DNA from: Klebsormidium nitens
Lineage: Eukaryota > Streptophyta > Klebsormidiophyceae > Klebsormidiales > Klebsormidiaceae
Direction: 5' to 3'
DNA: 64,000 bases
NCBI GenBank assembly: GCA_000708835.1
Contig: DF237254.1
Location: forward strand, 41,898 to 105,897
A program made the translations under genes and the position numbers. A model generated the notes under the pieces. It searched no databases. It worked only from the letters and a program-made list of their open reading frames with translations, and was not told the DNA's origin. Below, in pieces: positions 43,918-55,589 of this stretch; position 1 is the first letter of the stretch; each line of letters starts with the position of its first letter.

Positions 43918-45237
43918 ATGGCTGACGCAGCTTCCCCGAGGGTTTCAGGCATGGGTGCACTTCCTCCAGAGCTCAAGGCGCAGATAGTCTGCTTGGCTGT
44001 GACAAAGACGGGACAGCACGGTGCTTGCACTCTCGCATCATGCAAATTGGTTTCCAAGGAGTGGTGTAGCTATGCACGCCAGGCGAGCAAAGAGCTTTCC
44101 ATTAGCTCGATGGATAGCAGGCGAACGCATGTGTCGCACCTGCGAGCTGCTTTGCAGAGCAATCCTCAAGTTGACTCGCTATGCCTGTACACAGTTTATG
44201 ACACACCTTTTGCAGACTGGGGAGAAGTGATCTCTGCCCTTGCTCCCAGGAAGTGGGCCTCGATGTCTCTCGCCTGCGAAAGCTACTGCGAGCCCATTTC
44301 CCTCGCTGCATTGCTGTCCGCCTCCTGCAGCACTTTACAAACTCTTGAGCTAATAGATGCAGAGCTGGAGATCAGTGGACTTGACCAGGTGTTCCGGCAA
44401 AGCGTGAACCTGCAAAACATATATCTCAGTGGACATGGCGGATTATCCCCGCAGAAATTTGCCGCAGTTCTGGCTGATGCGGGCAGATGTCAGCAAGTAA
44501 AGAAACTTGTCTTTGATAATCTCCCGTACACTGGCGAGGAACGAGTCGTCTCTTTGCCTGACAGCCTCAACCTGATACCTACAACAATCCCAAGTCTAAG
44601 GGCGTTGTCCTTCACAGCCTCCGCCAGCATTTCAACGGAAGCGTATGTAGCTCTAGCCAGTGGCTTACCCTGCTTGGAGTTGCTGCGCATCATCGGAACT
44701 CAGCTCTCCCACTTGAATGATGCAGTTCTCTTCAGCATCTCAAGATGTTGTCCGCTACTCAAAGAGCTAGTGCTTGGGTCGCCCCTTGTCAGTCTGCGAT
44801 ACACAAATAGAGAAGCGCCTATTCAGATAACTGCAGTTGGGTTAGTGGCCATCCTTCAACAGTGCCCCTCCCTCACCTCTCTAAAACTTTCATGCCTTCC
44901 ACAAGTCAAAGAGGACGCCTGGCCAACTCTTCTCCATGAGATGTGCAACATTAAAACCCTCGAATGCCCCTGGATTTGCAAGGTCACTCCCGCATTCAGT
45001 GCCCTCAAGGAGCTGGAGCGTTTGGCACTTTATGACTGGGGGATCCAGATCATGGAACAAGTGGATTTGGAACAATTGGCACGCGTAGTCGGAGAACTGC
45101 CTAACATTCTGACGCTCCAGATATGCTCTGCAAAGTTGAAGACGGCAGAGATTGACGTTATGAAACCTCACATGCCTGGTGTTACCTTGGAAACGTATCT
45201 TAGGGAGGAGGAAAAATGGAGGTTACAGAAGCATTGA
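43918..45237 (+). CDS. F-box-like leucine-rich repeat protein
   Basis: Single-exon frame of 1320 nt (439 aa) starting at the first ATG (MADAASPRVSGMG). Residues about 12-60 (GALPPELKAQIVCLAV followed by CKLVSKEWCSYARQ) resemble an F-box-type hairpin. From about 80 on, irregular ~25-28-residue LRRs follow (LQTLELIDAELEISG, LELLRIIGTQLSHLND, LTSLKLSCLPQV, LERLALYDWGIQ). In F-box proteins such repeats select the substrate of an SCF ubiquitin ligase; that role here is inference because the F-box is weak. Being intronless is unusual in this window and may mean retroposition or a plant-style F-box expansion. Codon use is less GC-rich than CFAP47 or enolase. Confidence 0.75.
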   Translation: MADAASPRVSGMGALPPELKAQIVCLAVTKTGQHGACTLASCKLVSKEWCSYARQASKELSISSMDSRRTHVSHLRAALQSNPQVDSLCLYTVYDTPFADWGEVISALAPRKWASMSLACESYCEPISLAALLSASCSTLQTLELIDAELEISGLDQVFRQSVNLQNIYLSGHGGLSPQKFAAVLADAGRCQQVKKLVFDNLPYTGEERVVSLPDSLNLIPTTIPSLRALSFTASASISTEAYVALASGLPCLELLRIIGTQLSHLNDAVLFSISRCCPLLKELVLGSPLVSLRYTNREAPIQITAVGLVAILQQCPSLTSLKLSCLPQVKEDAWPTLLHEMCNIKTLECPWICKVTPAFSALKELERLALYDWGIQIMEQVDLEQLARVVGELPNILTLQICSAKLKTAEIDVMKPHMPGVTLETYLREEEKWRLQKH

Positions 45238-45979
45238 CTACATCCAGTCCGCGGACACTTGATAAACCTAGCTGATCAATTGGATAGATTGCGATTACGA
45301 GAGCTTGATTTTGCAAGCTGACATAGACCAGAGCAGACAAATCATCAAGGGCGTCTGCTGGTGAGCAGACAACATAATCATAACATGATATGCACATGTC
45401 ACCTCCATCAATTGGACTCGACGTTGACTAATTGGCACGATCGTGAACCGCACATGCATTGATTGAATGCGACGGTGCATGCCATGGCAGGTGTATAATG
45501 ATGCAGAGATATGCAACCGACTTCATTTCCGCATGTTAGGATCGTTGAAATTTCCAGGTTGAGCGCTGCTCGCTCATTATAGCTGACATGATATTACACT
45601 CTGCAGGTAGTAGCTCCCCCAAAACCAAAACTCCAGAACATACAGTAAGCATGTGTACGCGTGCACATCCTTTCTAGCTTTAGTTGGACAGGCTCAAGAA
45701 CGATCAGCTTCATGATCTACCCGCCAGCCTGCTTCATGGTAGGTGTAACGAGGCAAATTTGAGCATGCACATTTCCTCTACTATCTGGTGGATTATGCCA
45801 TGACAATCTGCACGAATGTTTAGGAGCTCTAAGCATCATGCTTAGAGCAGCGATACCTTCTGAATATGGGAGAATCCTGACAAAGAGATCGTCGAGATTT
45901 GGATTGAATGGAGCTCGATCATATGTTCGACCCTATCCAGACATGGGCTCCGTCTTCACTCAAATTATCTAGAAGCAAC
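45238..45979. other. Convergent intergenic region, LRR / Rossmann gene
   Basis: 742 bp tail-to-tail. It contains a 23-nt near-perfect palindrome (45826-45848) and nothing else I can name. Confidence 0.4.
45826..45848. terminator. 11-bp perfect hairpin between convergent 3' ends
   Basis: GCTCTAAGCAT and its exact reverse complement flank a single C. It sits midway between two converging genes, ~130 bp past the Rossmann gene stop. A 3'-end or RNA-structure role is a guess. Confidence 0.35.
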
Positions 45980-48900
45980 TCAGATGTACTCGTGTTGACC
46001 AAGTTCCTCCACGACAAACTCAGATACCTCTCCCTTGGGGTTGCCAAAAATCTGCGGGAAGAGATAGAGAATGAGCTCTCAATTGTCGAACTTCTTTATA
46101 AAGGTTTGTCGCTTGAAGCTCTGAGCAGCAATACCCTTGAATCCACACAAGATTGAAAAAGTAGGTTGGGGTGCAACTTAACTGCCCCTCACCGCTTCAG
46201 AAAGTACCAGATCCGAGTCGAATCTAGGAAACGTGCTGCTTACTCTCATGATAGCTGGATCCTCGGGAGTTCCCGGCACACCCCAAAACGTTCCGTGCCC
46301 CCAGCTATATTAGCAATCACGCATGAACGCATCCGTGAGATGAAGAAATCGTGATGGTACAAAAAGCAGGGCCGTCAAGCTACCGCAGCTAGTGAGTACG
46401 TACCTGTTCTCTATCGATGGCTGCCAGGACCTTGTACTCGGTGCGCTTATCGTACAAGGCTTTCATTACCTGCAAGAACAACAAGGAACGTACATCTGCG
46501 ATAAACCCACCGGTAAAATTCCTAATGGGCATCATCACCAACCAGCCGTTGACAAAAGCAGATTCTGCACCATAGGGTCGTACACGCTGCTTGGGGACTC
46601 TCAAACTTGTTCGATCACGCTGCTCCTGCCGAGCATCTGAGTCTCCGACTCTCATTAAGAGATCAGTTGCGAGTATAAAGCCCAAAAATTATTCGAACTT
46701 CTTTCAATAAAAGTAACACTAGGCAGTCGTTGCACAAGCGCTTCAATGTACCTCTAATCGACTAAACCGTTTCCTCCGTTTCCTTCAACAGGTCCTAAGT
46801 CATTCTTCATTCAAGCGGATAGTCATGCAGGAAACGACCGTGCATAGAATCCGCCAACACCGTATGCAATCCGGAAATATGCACTGAGGAGGCAAAACGT
46901 GGGTGGTCGCTAACCAATTGTGCAACGTCCGCCCGGTGGATGGCCCCGACCATGCTCCGGTCTTCCGTCAGGAAGCCCTTCTTAGTTGCGGGCTGCACGG
47001 TGGAAGACAAGAGCCACAAGCTTAATCAGGTTTATTTTGGCATCAGCTTTCAAAAGCGTCAGCATCTTTGACGGGCAACACGCTGCACTTTGCCAACGTG
47101 AATTCTCCCCTTGGCTGTTCCCTTACAAACTGACTGCTACTCTGACGGCTCAAGTCGTATCAGGAGAGCTCAAATACGCTGCGTTACCCAACCTAGAAGG
47201 CGTGCAGGCATGTACCCTTTGCAAGCACGGTTTTGGTTAGAAGGGGGGAGGGACAAGACAAAATTTAGAGAGGAAAGCTTGTTCGAATGTCAATGCTGAC
47301 GGCTGAGGACGAGATTACCAACATCGACAGTACCCTTCAGACAAAATCGAGGGGCGCTCCAAGCTGGTCGGGACAGAAAGTTCGTTTTGTGGATTGCCAC
47401 TGACCTCAGATTTCAGCCCCCCGGGCCGAATAATCGTCCACACGAGGCCGCTGGCTTTCAACGCTTCCTCCGCTTTCTCCTTCTCCTTCAACACGGGCCC
47501 CAAGACCTCCTTCTCCTGAAGAGAGTTCTCGAGTCAGCGCACGGGTAGACTAATTATCCAGACCTACAGCACGCGGCTTCTAGGACTTGTGCACACGAGC
47601 CTTGTCCCTGCCGTCAAAAAGGTGCTTCTGCTTTTTGCACCTCACTGCAGATGAATTTTAGGGGGGGGAGTTTGCATACATGCGGTTTCTCTAACGTCTT
47701 CCGAAACCGGTGAAAGAACACTCTCTGTGGTCACGGTTGCTTGAATATCTCCGTACTCGCTGTTGAGGAACTTACTCTACGTTTTTAACGGTAATACATA
47801 TGCTTAACTTCAAACCACGGTCAAATCGGTCGGAAACGGTTCTACCCTAAGAGACTCTATACAAGCGAAACACGGCTTGCCTTGAAAGGGGCGAAAAGAA
47901 GCACAACCTGGGACCCCAGTGCAGAGAAGGCGACAGCAAAACCAGAACAGAAAGTTCGCAAGGTTTGTCTGCGTCCTGGGAGAAAGCGTCTACGATCATT
48001 CACCGGTGGGGGAAGCCATCTGAACACTCAGCTTCTGTGGGCCTTACCTTATCGGGGATGGCATCCCAGCTGTCACCCGTTCCTATGCTCGTCACCTGGT
48101 ACCACGCAGGTACGACTTTTAGTGGTGAAACTAGCCTCTGTTCAAGAGAAACATGCGCAGGAGCAGAAAGGTCCCACCTAGAAACCTGAATCCCTGAAAC
48201 CCTAAAGCCCTAAACCCCCACATCTGACAGGCAGACGGGCAGACTATCTGTGGAAGCTTGTCCTTCACATGGTCAACACTGGGAACTTCAGATGCACTAT
48301 CCAGTCTCCCTTATCGGCGCACGAGTTCGACACTCATTCCAATCTCCGAGCGAGACACAACACGACGAAGCACACAGATTTCAGAACCTGATCCGATCCT
48401 GGGAATTTGTGCTCGAAGTCACTGAGGAGCACTACGTTGACGAGTTGGCTCTACCGTCTTTACAAGCAGAGACACACGCCAACGGAACGAGCTTACCAGG
48501 ATGAATTTCTTGATTCCGGCCTTCTTTGCAGCGTTTATCAAGTTGATGTTCCCTTCCTGCAATGATGAAATGACGGCATCTCAGTTTGTCGACTATTTGT
48601 AACGGACCCTCTCCGTGACCATAGAGGTCCAAATTACCGCGTGCATGCTAGCAAAGAGGGAAACACCATGTACATGAAGAAGACAGTCTGCAGGAAAGGC
48701 AGATTAGAATGATGAGAGCCCGACGAACAAAGACGATCTCCTGCAAGATTTATCAGAAGCAGGTAGGAGTACTGCATTCACGGCAACCCCGTGGGGCGCC
48801 TCATTCAACACTTTGCTTGCGCAATCAGGCAGCGACGACCATCTAGCCCAAGTCGTGTCAGTAATGATGACTGGGCGCAGCAAAGGCGGAGAGGGCTTAC

Positions 48901-51671
48901 CGAGTCAACGTGGATGTCCTTGATGCCCCCCCCTGCATACACAAAAGCACCGCTTTCAGTTGATGGCTTCAGAATCTGAAACTGGTGCATCAGGGATGAA
49001 TGATTTCTCCGGCCTCCAAAGGTAGCACCCTCGGAGCGATTTCACTCAATCTGACATGCCAGAATAGAGTTCTGATATATTGTCCTCAGCGTAATAACCA
49101 ATCGCCAAACGTTGCACATTAAAAGCGGCTCAGTTGTATCGAATTCTGACTGCCTTCTTCGAAACACGTCATGCACAGCTCGGAAGACATTGAGCAATCT
49201 ACTAGAATCAAAGAAACGGATTCTACACCCGTTCAATGCTCTCTCTCTCTCACTTCCCAACACCATACATGGTGCTTGTTTCGCAGCGACTCACCAACCG
49301 TAGAGATGACCGCGTCCAGCTCCTTGTTTCGCATGGCCCGATCGATTGTCTCCGGCTTGAGCAGGTCCCCGACCGCGAGCATGGCTCCGAGGCCCTCAAT
49401 CTCGGNNNNNNNNNNNNNNNNNNNNNNNNNNNNNNNNNNNNNNNNNNNNNNNNNNNNNNNNNNNNNNNNNNNNNNNNNNNNNNNNNNNNNNNNNNNNNNN
49501 NNNNNNNNNNNNNNNNNNNNNNNNNNNNNNNNNNNNNNNNNNNNNNNNNNNNNNNNNNNNNNNNNNNNNNNNNNNNNNNNNNNNNNNNNNNNNNNNNNNN
49601 NNNNNNNNNNNNNNNNNNNNNNNNNNNNNNNNNNNNNNNNNNNNNNNNNNNNNNNNNNNNNNNNNNNNNNNNNNNNNNNNNNNNNNNNNNNNNNNNNNNN
49701 NNNNNNNNNNNNNNNNNNNNNNNNNNNNNNNNNNNNNNNNNNNNNNNNNNNNNNNNNNNNNNNNNNNNNNNNNNNNNNNNNNNNNNNNNNNNNNNNNNNN
49801 NNNNNNNNNNNNNNNNNNNNNNNNNNNNNNNNNNNNNNNNNNNNNNNNNNNNNNNNNNNNNNNNNNNNNNNNNNNNNNNNNNNNNNNNNNNNNNNNNNNN
49901 NNNNNNNNNNNNNNNNNNNNNNNNNNNNNNNNNNNNNNNNNNNNNNNNNNNNNNNNNNNNNNNNNNNNNNNNNNNNNNNNNNNNNNNNNNNNNNNNNNNN
50001 NNNNNNNNNNNNNNNNNNNNNNNNNNNNNNNNNNNNNNNNNNNNNNNNNNNNNNNNNNNNNNNNNNNNNNNNNNNGCGAGCATGGCTCCGAGGCCCTCAA
50101 TCTCGGACCGGAACTTCTCGTGCCGCTGGAGGGCCGTCACCCAGGCGCCCGCAGCTGACAGCTGGCGCACCAAGTCCATCCCCACGCCGCCGCCGCCCGC
50201 GACAAAAACTGCAAAAGGAACAGGGTCAGCCATGAATATGTGATTTGAATCAACAGAAAAGAGGGGGATGATTCAGTCACAAGAATCAGTGAAAGCCGCG
50301 TCTCTGTCTAGAGGAACAACGACTAAAAGGGGAGCAAAGCTTGTTGTATTGTCCTTGGTTTGAAGGCGATCCCCACGAATGAGATGTCGTTGGCTCTCGG
50401 CGCCTCAACCTCATGCAAGCCCTTCGACTTCTTCATAGGCAAAGTCCGAGATGCTTCCTCACATCACCCAAACACTTCGTTCAAACTGCGACCGAAGGCA
50501 ACTGCCCAATTTCAGTATGATGGCAGGCATACGAAGAAGTCTATGCAATAGAGGGCGAGCGCATTTAAGGGCTCACCGCTTGAGTTGTCCGGCGTAATGT
50601 CGCCCTCTTCCGTTGCGTTCCTGACGACTGACCGCTGCTCAGACCGCCTCATGGCCGCTTGCCTTGGGTCTGAAATCTTGGCCCCAGAGAAGGTGGAGGC
50701 CGCAGTGGATGACAGCTCAAAGCGGCAAGCGACTCTGGAGTTGCTGGAAGGCTGCCATACTGCATTTGAGAGACATAAGCGCGCAGGGATCAACCTGGAA
50801 GTTTTTCCATTCCATTGACGTACCACAATTGCCCCAACCCTGTGCCAGAAGATTGATAAAAGCAATAACCTGTTTCCTTGTCCACTCATGAAAGTGATTT
50901 CCAGCCACATCTGACAGTCTTTGGAGCAGGCAAGAGCCATCATGGTCCACGTGTCAGAAAAGGAGGGCGTGCTCACGTGAATGGACTCGCGAGCATGTCG
51001 GTCTCCTTGCTGCTTGGGATTCGAAGGACTGCCTGCCTTGCAGTCCAAGAATACCTGCAGTACATGGAGAAGAATCAGGATGCGTACTTGAGAGTTCGCA
51101 GCATTACGTTCCCGCATTCAGCTGGCTCCAATAATCACAGTGGGGCGGTCAACAAGGCAACATTGTCACTTCCTGTCCCTCGGTCTCCTTTTTGCAATTG
51201 AAAACCCCGCGGAGCCTGTGGCGTGCAATCAATGCTGCCCTCCAATATGTTAAGAAGCCCTTTCCCCCAAAGCAACCGCGTGCTCCTTGCAAACAAACTG
51301 TTCTGATAAGGAGCCCGTTCCAAGCTCCTCCAAAGAGCAACTTCCGACCAGATTGTGATAAGCATTTGAACACAAGTGCTGTAAGTTGCCAATGTCACAA
51401 CATGGCCTTGTACCTTTTCAACCAAAAAGACTTTGCATTGTGAGCAATGCCAAGGCTCAAACCGTTTTTGCCACCTCCACACCTCAGTGCATATTCACAA
51501 ACGCGTTTTGAAACGAGCCACATGAATATCATTCCCTGTGAGAAAGGCAGCAATAAGGAAACATTCACCATTGACTTACAAGTTGGCTGCTTCTTCCATA
51601 CACATTTGTTTTGAAAGTCAGTCTCAATGCTCACCTGCAGAGGAGCTTTTCACAACAGCCGCCATAGCCAT
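45980..51671 (-). CDS. Plastid NAD(P)-binding Rossmann-fold protein (NmrA-like atypical SDR)
   Basis: Eleven exons: 51635-51671, 50977-51054, 50577-50759, 49295-50208 (contains the N gap), 48901-48932, 48497-48556, 48048-48095, 47405-47515, 46915-46992, 46404-46469, 45980-46051. If the gap and one 31-bp repeat copy are removed, exon 4 is 213 nt, every phase agrees and the protein is 325 aa. Residues 1 to about 98 look like a plastid transit peptide ([12 protein letters not shown] onward, then Ser/Arg-rich). The dinucleotide loop GGGGVG lies at 104-109, then [26 protein letters not shown] and an [10 protein letters not shown] segment, all typical of NmrA/atypical-SDR proteins of plastids. The classical SDR YxxxK is absent. 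The substrate is unknown; relatives serve as chaperone-like or redox-sensing factors. The terminal exon ([14 protein letters not shown]) is the least certain. Confidence 0.78.
49375..50106. other. Assembly gap flanked by identical 31-bp ends
   Basis: 670 N (49406-50075) lie between two identical 31-bp stretches, 49375-49405 and 50076-50106. Both fall within the same exon of the Rossmann gene and encode EIEGLGAML in the continuous frame. Either contig ends overlap and the gap is false, or a real tandem duplication broke the assembly. Confidence 0.9.
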
Positions 51672-52287
51672 GACGAACAGGAGCTCCAATATTGGCTCCT
51701 CCGCAGCTCTTGCAAAACCCTGCTGTCGTTCTCCTCACGTTCAGCAGGAAAAAGCAGCAGTTGTGTCACTGTAATCCTTTCAATTTCAAAGGAGCTTCAT
51801 CGATTGATCTACCTATCCTAGGACCTAGCTGCTTTACACCGGGCGCACATGCAAGGAATGGGAAAATGCAGCTATAAACTGCTGGAGTCCGCATTGCATG
51901 CTTTGTGAATCGTTGATTCGGAGGGCCAGCAAACATCGTCCCTCGATGATATACGAAGTCTCTCCGATAGAAAACCTCTTATCCGTCCGATCCATCGATA
52001 GCGCCTTCACACTCACACAGAGCGCATCTTCACACTCGCCACCGTCTGCAAAGGAAAGAGTTTGAGGCCCAGCCTCATCAGCCTTGGCTCTAGCCTCGTG
52101 AGCAGGAAGGTGCAATTTGCAAGCGGCTTGCAAGCAAGCTGGATTGTCAATAGTCACCAATTGAGTACAAATTGAGACAAAGTGGCTTGGTTTAGAATCG
52201 CTTATCTCATCGGTTGAAGTTGTTGATTGATCAGGGGCTGTTTCGGTCTGCAGCGGCAGCGCTCTTAGGGAATTACAGCAAGCAGCC
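51672..52287. promoter_or_regulatory. Divergent promoter region, Rossmann gene / proteasome alpha-7
   Basis: 616 bp between start codons, the shortest divergent spacer in the window and the best candidate for a shared bidirectional promoter. A 159-codon antisense frame (51834-52313) crosses it and is not called as a gene. Confidence 0.45.
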
Positions 52288-54703
52288 ATGGCGCGATACG
52301 ATCGTGCCATCACTGTCTTCTCTCCTGATGGCCACCTGTTTCAGGTAGAGTATGCGCTGGAAGCAGTCAAAAAGGGAACCACGGCGGTAGGGGTGAGGGG
52401 CAAGGACACCATAGTCCTGGGTGTGGAGAAGAAATCAACCGTCAAGCTCCAAGACCCCAGGTGAGCATCGCTTGTGCTTACTGATTAGTGAATTTGTCTT
52501 GAGCATTTGAATTGACATACGTGCTGGATTGTCTTTCAACAACGTAAGTTCTGTTGATTGGCAGGACGGGGCATCTTCCACCAGATCATTTTTTCCTGAA
52601 TAGAGATTTCTATTGACGTTGTCATTCTGCGGCGATGATTGCGCACCACCACGTGGGTCTGCTTGGCAGAAGTTGCACATGACGTGAGGCTAAAATCTGA
52701 TTGACGTACGCCAGAAGCATTTTTGCATCAAGTGTACAAGAAAATCTTGTATCCTTAGGTTGTGCAATCATGGCTATCTGTTTCAGTTCTTGGCATGAGA
52801 AAGTGGCTCTTTGGCAATGAAAGAGAGTAAATATCTTGCAGCATATCTTTTTGCTAGCAACCAGAAAGAAGTTCGGGGGGGAGTTAGTATTGCTCCTACA
52901 AGGAAGTTGCAGCTTGTCGCTGACTCTGTGCTGCAGGTTGAGTGTTGCAGTATGGCTGCCATTGAAGGTGTCAATTAACCTTCTAACAATTAGTGGGCAG
53001 ATGCATGCCAACCACTATAACACTTGAGCGACATATTCACAGTGCCGTACCCAAGGAATCCTGACTTGACTCCCCATAAAGACCAGAGACCTGTAAGGCT
53101 TTTGAGGCAATGCGTAAGACAAAACCTTTACGCACTAAAGCATTTTGATGGCGTACGCAACTAATTACCTTCCCTCTCTCCCTCTCCAGAACGGTGCGCA
53201 AGATCCACAAACTGGATGAGCATGTGTGCCTGGCTTTTGCTGGCCTTACAGCGGACGCTCGTGTGCTCGTGAACCGAGCTCGGGTGGCATGTCAGAGCCA
53301 TCGGTTGACCCTGGAGGATCCTGTGACGGTTGAGTACATCACGCGGTACATAGCAGGAGTACAACAGAGATACACACAGAGCGGAGGGGTGCGGCCTTTT
53401 GGAATCTCCACCCTGATTGTTGGCTTCGACCCGCACACCCATACGCCACAGCTCTATCAGGTGAGCGGGCTGCGGAAAGATGCTGCCGTGGGTTCACGCA
53501 TTTATGTGACCTGCTATTCCGTATGTCGGATACGAGCAGTCGATGTAAGCGACTGTCGGCTGCGTTGAGTCTTTTGAAGGACTAGCTTCAAAGTGATCCG
53601 TATAGGGATGCGAATGGTGATTCTTCCACAGCCACTCTAAGCTCACTCTAATGGAGTCCAAGTGCTTACTTCCCACGGCTCTTTTCATCTTTATCAATCT
53701 TCGATAACCAACTCAAGAGGCAACTGAGCTGCTTTGTCAGTACAGAATTCCCTTCTCGAGTCTCTTGTAGACGCCTTTACAAGCCTGTGCTTTGAAGATG
53801 AGTTCTCAGGGACTGCGCCAGGTGCTTATTGCGAGTTCGGGAAGTACTGGATCTGCGACTTCCAAAGGCAGCGTGTCAGGCAGTGAGCTGAAAACAACCC
53901 GTGTTTGTCCTGCAGACGGATCCCTCAGGAACATACTCCGCTTGGAAGGCAAACGCGACGGGGCGCAACTCCAAGACGGTCCGGGAGTTCCTGGAGAAGA
54001 ACTACGAGGAGACGTCCGGCGAGGCCACCATCAAGTTGGCGGTGCGGGCGCTCCTGGAGACTGTGGAGAGCGGGGGGAAGAACATCGAGATTGCCGTCAT
54101 GACAAGGTGAGCGACTACTCTTGTGCAACTTAGTGGATGCATTGATTGGTTAGGCCACTGCTGTTGCCGGTGAACGTGGGCTTAGGGGCAGTGTGTACCC
54201 CACAACTTCTTAGCTACAATCGAGGAATGTCTCGGGTCTTTCCTTAGATCATTAACCTTCCGAGAGAGGTAGAACGTACCAAAAGCTTGGTTCGATGCTG
54301 GTGTGTGATCCAAAGATTTTCAGTGTAAGCAAGCCACTGGGGTTACTAAGGTGCTAAGATCCCATTAGCTCAGACGGACAAAGTTCACGTAAGGAGTCTT
54401 TTCGTGTGCATGACCTGCCTCCGTATCTCTGCCTGATGTTACCTATCTGCGCTCATAGATTGGGGTCAGAGTGACCCGTCTGCTTGCTTTGCTTATTCTG
54501 CAAGGATCGGAAGACAGTCCTAACTTCAAACCCCGTGCTGCAGAGACAAGGGTTTGACGATACTCGACGAGGCGCAAGTAGAGGCGATTGTGGCCGCCAT
54601 TGAAGAGGAGAAGGCAGAGAGCGAGAAGAACAAGGGCAAGGGGGCTCAACAAGCTAAGAAGAAGGTAGAGGAAACCCCTGCAACGCCCCCCGAGATTGAG
54701 TGA
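52288..54703 (+). CDS. PAD1: 20S proteasome subunit alpha type-7 (alpha 4)
   Basis: Structural alpha-ring subunit of the 20S core that gates substrate entry. Exons: 52288-52460, 53190-53460, 53916-54106, 54544-54703. They total 795 nt (264 aa) with phases consistent. The N-terminal alpha signature [19 protein letters not shown] and [16 protein letters not shown] is followed by the [19 protein letters not shown] helix, [16 protein letters not shown], and [33 protein letters not shown] with the C-terminal Lys/Glu-rich tail is diagnostic for alpha-7 (plant PAD). The tail ([11 protein letters not shown] and on) makes it slightly longer than usual for the subunit. Like other alpha subunits it has no catalytic Thr. 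Divergent from the Rossmann gene. The symbol follows the Arabidopsis name. Confidence 0.95.
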
Positions 54704-55589
54704 TCAGATGCGCGACTGCGATGAGCCCCACTGACTTTTGCCTTCTTTCTTGAGAGGCGGAACTTTCTTTCTTTATGCAAGTCAAGAGCTGAGTCAAACG
54801 CGCTGGGCGTGAATCCAGAAGTTGGATTTTCTGTGTTCATTGGTGCATTTGTACGCTCGATGATGATTGAAATCCGCAAACTTCAAGTCGAAGACTGTCG
54901 TGTCAGGGGTTGTATGATGCAGCCAATAGATTAGGCCACCAGCTCCTCTTCTCGTTGCTACGAAGTGAATGTGAAAGAGCGCTCATCTTGTCTCTCAGGA
55001 GTCGTACAGCTCCTCAATAAGTCAGATCGATTATCCGAAGTCTTCAAATATGCATTGAGGCGGTTGCAGACCGAGATTGCAAGGTCTGTTGTCATGCGCC
55101 GGCATATCATGGACTGTGCTCGCTGTAGGATTTGACACAGAATGTAGCCATGGTACGTTTAATTATAGGGCAACACGTGTGACGTATGCTGTCATTTATT
55201 ACATCTGCACGTGCCCGATTACATGCTTCCAATCGTCGGACATGCACTTCAGTCAGTCGTTTTGCAATTATTAATTGCGGTGCAATTTCCAGGCCGTTGA
55301 CTTTGAGTGGGTGCTGTGACGGTGTCACTATAATAGGGCATGGCGCAAAATGAGGCAGTTCCATGCCATGCATCTTATTTTGGCATGGCGAGATTTGTGC
55401 GCTCATGCAGTTTGTTTTGAAATTGTCTAGTCGACTTTGCTCAAAAATGTTTTAAAGGCAATTAATCAAAGTGTGCCGTCAAAGTCCTGCTCAATTCACG
55501 TAAAGTGGGCGACCGCTGTCGACGCACTTTGTTGTATGAATTTCCGTATACCCTGGCGGAAAGGGAGTATTCTTTGCACGAAACAAGAC
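54704..55589. other. Convergent intergenic region, proteasome alpha-7 / KXD1
   Basis: 886 bp tail-to-tail; both 3' UTRs expected. No supported gene or repeat. Confidence 0.4.

Noticed and set aside
51834-52313. 159-codon minus frame across the proteasome alpha-7 start
   Set aside because: It overlaps the well-supported start of proteasome alpha-7 in antisense, has no splice partners and shows no recognisable domain.
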